A DNA stretch of 64,000 nt. Origin: Sordariomycetes sp. S80-01Y (taxonomy: Eukaryota > Ascomycota > Sordariomycetes). Below, one piece after another: positions 25,475 through 33,868 of this stretch. The stretch covers positions 1,054,001-1,118,000 of the forward strand of contig JAXQJY010000026.1 of the NCBI GenBank assembly GCA_037042185.1, written 5' to 3'. The translations under genes and the position numbers were made by a program. Positions within the stretch are counted from its first letter, which is position 1. Every line of letters starts with the position of its first letter. The notes under the pieces are model-generated. The model ran no database searches. It saw only the letters and a list, made by a program, of their open reading frames with translations, and was not told the DNA's origin.

Positions 25475-27306
25475 ATGATGCGTCGAGCCACCTCTCGCAA
25501 CCTGGCCGTGGCTTCTCGGGCCCGCGGATCAGCCCGTACTCTTTGTGGTCGCTCTCTCCGTGAAGCTACACCGTCATGTTCTCTGGCAGCTGGCAAAGTC
25601 CGTCGCTTTCATGCTGCTCCGAGATGTCTGCAGGGCATCTCATTGCAGTCAACGACGACCAGCTACCCTACAAATCATGATAAGGTCAAGCCGGTGGATA
25701 CCCCTTACTTTGTCGACAACAAGTTTCTCAACTCAAGCACCAAGGACTACGTCGACCTCCACGATCCCGCCACCAACAACCTGGTCACCCGGGTCCCCGA
25801 GAACACCGACGCGGAGATGACTGCCGCGGTCGACAGCGCTGAGAGGGCGTTCCGGGACTGGAGCCAGACGTCTGTTCTCAAGCGCCAGCAGATCATGTTC
25901 CGGTTCGTCCAGCTGATCCGCGAAAACTTTGAGCGTCTGGCTGCCAGCTGCACGATTGAGCAAGGCAAGACTCTGGCTGACGCCCGCGGAGATGTCCTTC
26001 GTGGAGTTCAGGTCGCTGAGGCTGCCGTGGCGGCTCCCGAGTTTTTGAAAGGGGAGCTCCTGGAAGTCTCAAAGGACATGGAGACTCGCACATATCGTGA
26101 GCCCCTGGGTGTTGTAGCTGCCATCTGCCCGTTCAGTAAGTTTTGGCCATCGGTCCTATCCTGCTTTTGATGATCGCACCGGCTGACCTGAGTCCAGACT
26201 TTCCCGCCATGGTGCCGTTGTGGTGCATCCCTATCGCCACCATCACGGGCAACACCATGATTCTGAAGCCCTCGGAACGGGACCCTGGAGCCGCCATGAT
26301 CCTTGCTGAGCTCATCGAGAAAGCTGGTTTCCCTGATGGCGTCGTAAATGTAATCCATGGTACCCATCGTTCGGTCAACTTTATCATCGACGAGCCCAGA
26401 ATCAAGGCAATCAGCTTCGTTGGCGGTAACAAGGCTGGCGAGTATATCTACGAGCGGGGATCAGCAAACGGTAAGCGGGTCCAGGCCAATCTTGGTGCAA
26501 AGAACCACGCGACAGTTCTCCCCGATGCCAACAAGAACGACTTTATCAACAGCGTCGTGGGCGCCGCGTTTGGCGCTGCTGGTCAACGTTGCATGGCTCT
26601 GACTACTCTCGTCACGGTGGGTCCGGAGACGAAGGAGTGGCTGCCCGAGATCGTCGAGCAGGTAGGTTTCGTGGACTCTTGAGGTAGACTCTGCTGACAA
26701 AAACAGGCTGGGAAGCTCAAGGTCGACGGAGGCTTCGAGGAAGGGTCTGAGCTCGGACCGGTCGTCTCTCCTCACAGCAAAGAGCGCATTGAGAAGCTCA
26801 TTGCGAGCGCCGAGGAGGAAGGCGCGACCATTCTTCTTGACGGCCGTGGCTACAAGCCCAGCAGCGGCAAGTACCCCAACGGCAACTGGGTCGGTCCCAC
26901 CGTCATCTCCAACGTCACCACCGACATGACTTGCTACAAGGAGGAGATCTTCGGACCCGTCCTGATCTGCCTGCACGTCGACACCATCGACGACGCCATT
27001 GGCCTCATCAACAAGAACGAGTACGGCAACGGCACTGCCATCTTCACGCGGTCCGGAGCCACGGCCGAAACGTACCGCAAGCGCATCGAGGCCGGCCAGG
27101 TCGGCATCAACGTACCCATCCCCGTGCCGCTGCCCATGTTCTCCTTCACCGGCAACAAGAAGAGCATCGCCGGCGGTGGTGCTAACACCTTCTACGGGAA
27201 GCCCGGCGTCAATTTCTACACTCAGCTCAAGACGGTGACTTCGCTGTGGAATTCGAAAGACGCGGTGGCGCAGAAGGCTGATGTTGCGTTCCCCACGATG
27301 GGTTAA
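25475..27306 (+). CDS. mitochondrial (methyl)malonate-semialdehyde dehydrogenase
   Basis: CoA-acylating aldehyde dehydrogenase (ALDH6): turns malonate semialdehyde to acetyl-CoA and methylmalonate semialdehyde to propionyl-CoA, with NAD+, in valine, beta-alanine and pyrimidine breakdown. Exons 25475-26135, 26198-26661 and 26707-27306 give 574 aa. The long Arg/Ser-rich N-terminus ([20 protein letters not shown]) is a mitochondrial presequence, and a second basic stretch RRFHAAPRC follows. Family marks are [33 protein letters not shown] (split by intron 1), [31 protein letters not shown], the catalytic Cys352 in [10 protein letters not shown] and the C-terminal [12 protein letters not shown]. 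The absence of a conserved Glu general base is usual for ALDH6. It pairs head to head with the aminotransferase. Confidence 0.95.
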
Positions 27307-27394
27307 GAGGCCTTGTACATAATTTGAAGGGAACTAAAATACAGTAAACCAGTCGCCCCGTCGCTTTTCAACACCGAGCGTGAAGAAAAGTCCT

Positions 27395-28304
27395 TTATCC
27401 ACCTTCTCCAGGCGGCACGTTGTACGGCGCTGCGTAGCTTCCATCCGCCGACAAAAGGTAAAGCCAGTCCTCGTTCAACATGTCGTTGGCCTCTGACGTG
27501 CTTACGTATACTTCATCTGCATTCTTCTCATCCTCGACATCCGTGGGTTTCCAATGATCGGCCTCGGTTGCTAGCGTATTTGGCCACGGACACTATCCAT
27601 CCAGTGGCCTCCCCGGATAGAGCTTGTTGAACCGCTTGTTTGGCGCCCACCGAGTGTGGTAAACCAACCTGTGGCGCCAACCTGTAGCAAGTGCCCATAC
27701 GGCCGTGTCCATAGTGTTTGGACTCACGTCAAATTTGATGACAGTCGATGGGTCCAGTGCATACACCATCAAAGCTCCATCCCATTCAGGATCAGGACCT
27801 AGGTCTCTCACATGGTAGTCTCGGTGGTGGAACCACGACCCTTTCCGGGCAGTCCAGCTCCATTGAGATGCGAAGCTCCTTTCAAGGCCTCCGGAGACCG
27901 CTGCCTGTGGAGAGAATGTCGTTGGTCGGTGCGAATGATGTTTCGTGGCGGCCAGAAGAGCCCGCGGCGCATGAGACGGGGGACATTGGGGGCTCTCATT
28001 ACTAGACTAGAACCGCACGCCAGTGGGTCTGCCCTTTGTGATCACGAAATAATCGCTTCAAACTCAGTGTCCGGAAACATCCAGGCTCGTACGCCAACCA
28101 TAAATTGTGCTGCCTGAAGCAAAGAGGGCAGCCGGGTGCTTTGCAGCGACACTTTCCGTCTCTGTGACTTCGTTTCTCCCAGAGTTCTTCGATCGCATCG
28201 ATCTTGTCCATTGCTGCTTTTCGAGTTGTACGAGTGATGTTGTGCCTGCGGCGAATGGGCTCGTGGTGGCTCCTTGGGTTTGGGGGAAACAGAGGCAGCT
28301 GCAT
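27395..28304 (-). CDS. uncertain small gene, function unknown
   Basis: I do not recognise this gene. A frame starts at ATG 28304 (MQLPLFPPNPRSHHEP) and carries a Cys cluster GKCRCKAPGCPLCFRQHNLW. A likely intron (about 27939-28014, weak donor GTCTAG, acceptor CCACAG) leads in phase into SFASQWSWTARKGSWFHHRDYHVRDLG and GALMVYALDPSTVIKFD. After that the reading is ambiguous. A strong donor GTGAGT at about 27726 offers two acceptors (46- or 61-bp introns), each giving a short open tail. Reading straight through meets one in-frame TAG at 27593-27595 and then a convincing acidic tail (TDVEDEKNADEVY, LNEDWLYLLSADGSYAAP) ending at 27395. So it is either a spliced gene or a pseudogene with one stop. 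It is convergent with the dehydrogenase gene, 88 bp away. Confidence 0.4.
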
Positions 28305-28777
28305 CTCAGATCAGACCAGAAGGCCTGCGTTTATGGCTTCTCCATTCATCTTCGAGGAAGTTTCCGAGATGAATAAGCCTTTTTAGACCCCATGATTCAG
28401 TTCAACTTACTTTGCGGTCTTTGCGATGATTGACGTCTTCAGGGTTCGAGCTACCCTAAACCCAAGTCAAGCCCCTGACACCTTGATAGAAAGCGTACTT
28501 AGCAGAACAGCGTTATGTTTGGCACATGAACAGCTCGTTTTAGGTGAGATCTTGGAGCAGTCATTTGGCCGACGATAACGCCATATCCTGAATTTACGTC
28601 CGTGCCTTCCACGTGGAGGATCGAAGGCGATTCAAGCGGTAGGTGCCACCGTATTATGACATGACGATAGTGGGTCCGAGCTACACCTGTAACCGCAGCC
28701 CGTGCTTGCTGCCTATCTTCACCTCCAGTCAAATTCGAGCGACAACAACCTACAAACCCAGTCACGCCCGCGCCGAA
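28305..28777. other. divergent interval
   Basis: Separates the uncertain minus-strand gene from the VMA22-like gene. No additional gene, repeat or clear promoter motif seen. Confidence 0.5.
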
Positions 28778-29389
28778 ATGGATCAAGAAGGTATCGACAG
28801 TCTGCTCGAGCGCTACCTCGCGCTCATCGACGAGTACACGCAGCTCCGTGAACGCCTGTCTCGATGCCAATCCACCGTCTTCCATGACATCGCCCGCGCC
28901 AACTTTTCGGCCGAGAGGAGCATGCGGTACGGCCGCGACCACTACGACGAGCGCATGCAAGCTCTGAGAAAGATCGAATTCGAGAGAAGTACTGAAAATG
29001 GGAGCATCACATTCGGGGTGGTCGACGCGAGGAGCCCAGACGCTGAGAACACGCGGCCCGAGGACGAGCAGGCAGAGAATAACGAGGCTACAGACAGGCC
29101 CGATGTCGAGGGGGAGCCTGAGCCAGCCACTGCTACAAAGGCAAAGGAGAAAGGCCCTGTCGATCCGCTGCGCTGGTTCGGCCTCTTCGCGCCGATGCCT
29201 TTGCGGAGCGCGCAAGCCCAGTCCGTTGACGCCGTTGAGAATATCATACCCCGGCTCGTCACAGTCAGCCACGAGATGCAAAATGTCGAGATCGAAGTGC
29301 GTCGAGCACGCAAGAAGAGAACCAAGGCGGCCGAGAAGAGGACCAAGGACGAGGCCACACCCGCGGGTACAACCGTTGAAGCTTCATGA
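28778..29389 (+). CDS. VMA22/CCDC115-like V-ATPase assembly factor
   Basis: Probable endoplasmic-reticulum factor for assembly of the V-ATPase membrane sector. One exon, 203 aa, from the first in-frame ATG (MDQEGIDSLLERYLALIDEY). The N-terminal half is a coiled coil (LDEY-type helix then QLRERLSRCQSTVFHDIARANF), with AERSMRYGRDHYDERMQA typical of fungal forms. A low-complexity acidic linker (about residues 85-125) leads to the C-terminal family motif DPLRWFGLFAPMPLRSAQ and a second coiled coil ending in basic RRARKKRTKAAEKRTK. The DPLRWFG-x-APMPLR block is the reason for the call. Length fits the family. The opposite-strand 260-aa open frame is a shadow. Confidence 0.68.
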   Translation: MDQEGIDSLLERYLALIDEYTQLRERLSRCQSTVFHDIARANFSAERSMRYGRDHYDERMQALRKIEFERSTENGSITFGVVDARSPDAENTRPEDEQAENNEATDRPDVEGEPEPATATKAKEKGPVDPLRWFGLFAPMPLRSAQAQSVDAVENIIPRLVTVSHEMQNVEIEVRRARKKRTKAAEKRTKDEATPAGTTVEAS

Positions 29390-29425
29390 GCAAACCACGA
29401 CTTAATATTCAACTATTCAGGGACG

Positions 29426-30853
29426 CTACTTAAGATACGCCCAGAGATTATTCATGCTCTCCGCCAGCGTTGGATGGGCGTAAACTGCCGCCTCCAGATC
29501 CCACCACTTGAGGCCACCCATCATGGCTGTCTGCACCAGACTCATGATCTCTCCACCCTCGATGCCCAGGCACGTAAAGCCCAGTATCTCGCCAGTGTCG
29601 GCGTCAACGATGGCCTTCATCATGCCCCGTGTCTCCGCAGTCTCGGCCGCCCTAGCCACCCTGCTCATCGGCATCACTGCTGTTTGGGTATTCCGCCCCG
29701 TCAGGTCGCGCTCGTGCAGCCCAACGTGGCCCATCTGGGGGTCCGTGTACATGACGTACGGCGTCAGCACCCGTGATTTGGAGGATTCCGTGGTGGGCAT
29801 GGCAGGCGTTGTGGGAGAGGGGGGGTGCAGAAGGTTCGTGCGGATGATACGCCAGTCGTCGTACGAAATGTGCGTGAATGCCGGGCCGCCGTGGACATCG
29901 CCGAGTGCGTAGACGTTCTTGGCGCTTGTCCGCAGCTTGTCGTCCACGACGACATGGCCTCTTGCATCTGTCTTGATCCCCGCGGCATCGAGGTTCAACT
30001 TGTCGCTGTTCGGAACACGGCCAGTCGCGAGGAGGATGTGCGACCCTGCGATGGAGCGCTCTCCCCGCGGTGTTGTGACGTGGACTTCAAAAGGCTGGTC
30101 GCCTAGTTTCGCAGGCGAGATAGATGCCACCGTGCTGTTGAGATGAACATTTATGCCGTCCTCTTCCATGATCGCACGCAACTCATCTGCTATGTCTGCG
30201 TCCTCCCTCGGAATGAGCTGCTTCGCCCTCTGAATAATAGTCACCTCAGCCCCTAGGCGCCGGAAGAGGTGGCCAAACTCCAGCCCGATGTATCCTCCAC
30301 CGAACACGATGAGATGCTTGGGGAGCACATCGAGCTCCATGATGGTCGTGGAATTGACCACCCTTACCGCCTCAACATCATCTAGTCCCGGGATCTGTGG
30401 TCGCGACGGTCTTTCGCCAACACTCACAAACACCGTGTCAGCGCTCACCTCCATCCTGCCCCCTTCCTTCGTCTCGACCTCGACCTTCCTCTCGCCTACG
30501 AACTGGCCCTCGCCCATGAGGATGTTGACTCCCGCGCCTTCCAGCATCTTGACGCTTCCGCTGTTCCACTGCTCCACGATATCCCTCTTGCGCTGTCTGA
30601 TCGTCTTCATGTCGACCGCCACCGGCCCGGCATGGACGCCATAGTCGACGGCCCGACGAGCGAGGTAGGCGACTCGACCAGAGGAGATAATGGTCTTGGT
30701 GGGCGTGCAGCCGACGTTGACGCAGGTTCCGCCCAAGGCTGAGCGCTCGACCATGGCCACGGTTTTGCCGGCGTTGGCGAAGGCTTTGGCTAGCGGGTTG
30801 GCGCTCTGGCCGGAGCCGAGGAAGAGGACGTTGAAGTGCGCCGGGGCGACCAT
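29426..30853 (-). CDS. MerA/dihydrolipoamide-dehydrogenase-like flavoprotein
   Basis: FAD- and NAD(P)H-dependent disulfide oxidoreductase, 475 aa, intronless, only 36 bp from the convergent VMA22-like gene. N-terminal FAD site is GSGQSANPLAKAF (a GxGxxA variant), followed by the redox disulfide GGTCVNVGCTPTK (Cys44-Cys49). The NAD(P) site is VFGGGYIGLEFGHLFRRLG, the second FAD motif is VYALGDVHGGPAFTH, and the C-terminal HPTLAESMNN holds the His-Glu pair used to protonate the thiolate. It lacks the N-terminal heavy-metal domain and the C-terminal vicinal Cys pair of true mercuric reductases, so Hg(II) reduction is doubtful. Dihydrolipoamide dehydrogenase itself would have GGTCLNVGCIPSK and a presequence. 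Lack of introns and the bacterial-like form could mean transfer. Substrate unknown. Confidence 0.85.
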   Translation of the reverse strand: MVAPAHFNVLFLGSGQSANPLAKAFANAGKTVAMVERSALGGTCVNVGCTPTKTIISSGRVAYLARRAVDYGVHAGPVAVDMKTIRQRKRDIVEQWNSGSVKMLEGAGVNILMGEGQFVGERKVEVETKEGGRMEVSADTVFVSVGERPSRPQIPGLDDVEAVRVVNSTTIMELDVLPKHLIVFGGGYIGLEFGHLFRRLGAEVTIIQRAKQLIPREDADIADELRAIMEEDGINVHLNSTVASISPAKLGDQPFEVHVTTPRGERSIAGSHILLATGRVPNSDKLNLDAAGIKTDARGHVVVDDKLRTSAKNVYALGDVHGGPAFTHISYDDWRIIRTNLLHPPSPTTPAMPTTESSKSRVLTPYVMYTDPQMGHVGLHERDLTGRNTQTAVMPMSRVARAAETAETRGMMKAIVDADTGEILGFTCLGIEGGEIMSLVQTAMMGGLKWWDLEAAVYAHPTLAESMNNLWAYLK

Positions 30854-31489
30854 TGTGCCGTCGCGGGTTAATTAAGTGTGCTGCTGTGGACTATGCGATA
30901 AACCACGGCTCGTGCTCAGATTAAGCGGAAGCCTGTACGTAGCTGTTGAATCCAAGGAGCTGTTTATGCGTTGAGATGGACGCTGCCCTCCAGCTGAAGC
31001 TCCCATGCTGACATGTATCCCACCCGAGCTCGCCGGCCGATGCTGCAGGATTGCCTTTGAGCCACCTCCACGCTGTCAGTATCGGCGCATCCCGAGCTTT
31101 GCATCTCAGCCTAAAGCGACACAGCTCTGCGCTTGGATGGGGCTTGCATGTGGCTGCATTCCACAGCGCAGCGAACGAATGGGGATCCATATGGCGAGAC
31201 TGAGTACGTGCGTGCGGCACACGAGCTGCGTAGTTACCACGCAAGCTTTGGTTTGCAGCGATGTGTGCGCATTGTGATTGTTTCAACTTTCTAGTAGCGC
31301 AATGTCGGAAATGAAAAAGGTAGAAGGGGGCGAATGAATCAACCATCTAGTGGGAGTCCAGACGTCAATATTGAGCTCATCCAGACAATGTCAAGGTGTA
31401 CCCAGCAGCGATAGTCTCGCTACAGCAACGGACGGTGTGTGGCCCAGCTCAACAATTGAGCGACTTCATGTGTTGGTAACACCATTGAA
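30854..31489. other. intergenic, no gene seen
   Basis: Lies between the start of the flavoprotein gene and the 3' end of the neurochondrin-like gene. A 141-aa minus-strand open frame has no motif. Presumed promoter and 3' flank. Confidence 0.55.
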
Positions 31490-33488
31490 TCAGACTTGCG
31501 CATCGTAGAAGGCCGCATTCTTCCTTTTGGCCAACCTTTCCATCAGGGCCTGTACGCTGTCCTTGAGCTCACTAGTCCATGGCGTGTCCTCGTCTATCAC
31601 CACAATCTGCGTGTAGAGCTTCTCGGCCAACCCCACGTGAAGAGCCTTTAGGTGCTCGCTTGGATTTTGATCCCAGCTTTCGGAAAGCGTGTCGCACACG
31701 AGTTGGAAGACGGCAACCTCGTAATCGCGGACCTCATCGTCTTGGTGCGGTACCACGGCGGTGCTCCTTAGTTTCTGGGAGAAACCCAAGGAAGCCTCCG
31801 TCAGACGATCAAGGTAAGAATCGATGGCTCGACTCATCTTGACTCGTGTTTTGTTCAGCAACTCTACGAGGTCCGGCCATCGTGTTCTGTCGTGCGCACT
31901 GTTGGCGATGAACGACTTGCCAATGAATATCAAGTCCTCCAGGAGAAGATTCAACTCATTGTTCTCGCTGAAAAGCGCTGCATCGTCCAAGTCGTCAAAG
32001 ATCGCCAGAAGGATCATCAGACATGGGCTCCTGAAGTCGATCTCCTTCGGTGACGGCGGACACTCTTCCGACCAGGGTCCCTCTAAGCTCTCGCGGTAGC
32101 AGCTCGTCAAGACGCCCACCAGCGAGCCCGCCGCCCTTCGCACCTTTGCGTCCTCGTTCTCGCGGAGCCATAAGCTCAGAGCGCGCAGGATGGAAAGGGT
32201 GAGAGGGTCTGCGATCGAATGTGTCTCTGCGTGACCGAGATTGCCGTACCGATCGAACAAGAACTCGACTGCGATCTCAAGCGTCTCCGACAGCGACTTC
32301 TGCAGACTCATTAGGTGATCGAAGCTGATGAAGTCGGAGACCGTCTCTTCGCTCTCTGATATCCGTATCAGAAAGCCAATTAGCTGTGAAATAATGTCGA
32401 ATACCCACGACAGGCGCCGTGAAAGAGCTGTCCCGGCCGAGCTCAATTCACCACCTGAAGAGCGTTCCTGTTCTCCAAGAAGTACGGGTAGAGACGCGCG
32501 GACATCTACCATGATAAGTTTGATGAGCAGCTGCTGAGGATGCTTGTCTTTTTGCTGTTCTTGTTGAGACTTCGACGAGAATAGCATCGCCGACCCCTCC
32601 ACTGGCCATGTTTTGAGGATAGAGTCAACGGCGTTGGTGTAAGCTTCTCTTGCTTCGGCAGCCGGACGCTTGCTTGCGAGGCTGTGGATGCATGCCACGG
32701 CTCTGCTGACCCATACTGGTGGCGACAGGGGCAGTGCCTACTCTTAAGGTCAATCGTGAGTTCTGGCAAAACAGGGGCTCCCACTCACAGCTCTGTCTGC
32801 TTCCCGCAGAAAGTCGCCGAGGAAATCGAGTAGTGTGACCGCATCAGTATCTGAAAACGAAACGATCAAACCACTGATTGTCTTGTTCATCCGCTCGGCA
32901 TCTACCTGATCGAAAGCGCCGCCGTGCATTGAGCTGAGCCAGGAGTAGCGCAGAACATCCAGGGCAAGCCGATTCGAGGGTGCTGCCTCCGTCAGGGGAC
33001 TCAGGTCCTCAATCTGGATGAGCTCTCTAGCGCCTTGCGGTTCCCTCACAAGCGTAAGGAGAAGCTGCAGTGTCAACTCTGTCGTTTCAGGGGAGCTGGT
33101 CCAGTTAGCATCGTCATGATTCGATTGGGCGGACGACTTGCCTGTTCAAAAGAGCAGGCACTAGTTTCGGAATCCTGAGAGTGAACTTGTCGTCCTTTCC
33201 GGCTCGTGGAATGAGGAGGGAGAAGGCATGCAGGACTGCGACGACGAGAGTCAAACACTCTTGTCCGTTTTCTGCCTGTGGGTTGCAACCTGTTTTCAAA
33301 AGCCGGTCGATGAACTTTGTTGGGATGGACTGCCAGATGGCCTCAATTTGATGCTTGTCATCGCGCACCTGTGGTTGGTTTTGGAAGATGCTGAGCAGGA
33401 GTTTGAGACCAACAAATCTTTCGGTGTCGTTTTTGGACTGGAGATGGGCTCGGATTAGTGACACGGGGTCTGAAGCGCCTTGTTCCAT
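31490..33488 (-). CDS. neurochondrin-family protein
   Basis: Helical-repeat protein of the neurochondrin family, present in most eukaryotes; the fungal role is not known to me. Exons 33488-33142, 33095-32789 and 32737-31490 give 633 aa. The N-terminus has DTERFVGLKLLLSIFQNQP, the hallmark that starts the family, then repeated helix pairs such as CLTLVVAVLHAFSLLIP and TTELTLQLLLTLVREPQG. The central and C-terminal thirds are all-alpha (SILRALSLWLRENEDAKVRRAAGSLVG), with no membrane segment. Intron 1 has a GC donor (AG|GCAAGT). It shares a 380-bp divergent promoter with the CLC gene. Confidence 0.8.
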
Positions 33489-33868
33489 GGCGGCAGCGTC
33501 GACGGTCGTATTCTTCCGTTTCTCAGCCGAATCATGGCCCGTGAGGCGAGGTTGGATGGATGGTGCTCATAGAAAATGACGAGCAGGATGTTTTTGATAC
33601 TGAGAAGGACCTGCCGCGAATGCCCGATTTGGCAATGCAGGGGAGCTTTGGCGCCCTCAGCGCACTGCAGCGAATGAGAGGCCGTCTGACCCTCCCTCCA
33701 GCGGGTCTGCCTAGGTCAGAGCTTATCGACTCGCGATAAGCTCCTGACGTCGTGTCTTGAAACGAAACAGTCGAGAATAGGAGGCCGTCACGAACTCCAC
33801 GTCTCAACCCCCGCGACCTTCCAGCACTCGCGCGCGCCCGAGGACATGGGATTGTAGCCTCGCTCACC
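33489..33868. promoter_or_regulatory. divergent promoter, neurochondrin and CLC genes
   Basis: 380 bp between outward-facing starts of two conserved genes. No TATA box or distinctive motif noticed. Confidence 0.4.

Noticed and set aside
28499-29281. 260-aa minus-strand frame opposite the VMA22-like gene
   Set aside because: Shadow of a coding frame; low-complexity Val/Leu composition and no motif.
29426-30853. True mercuric reductase
   Set aside because: The redox motif fits the superfamily, but the N-terminal metal-binding domain and C-terminal Cys pair needed for Hg(II) are absent.
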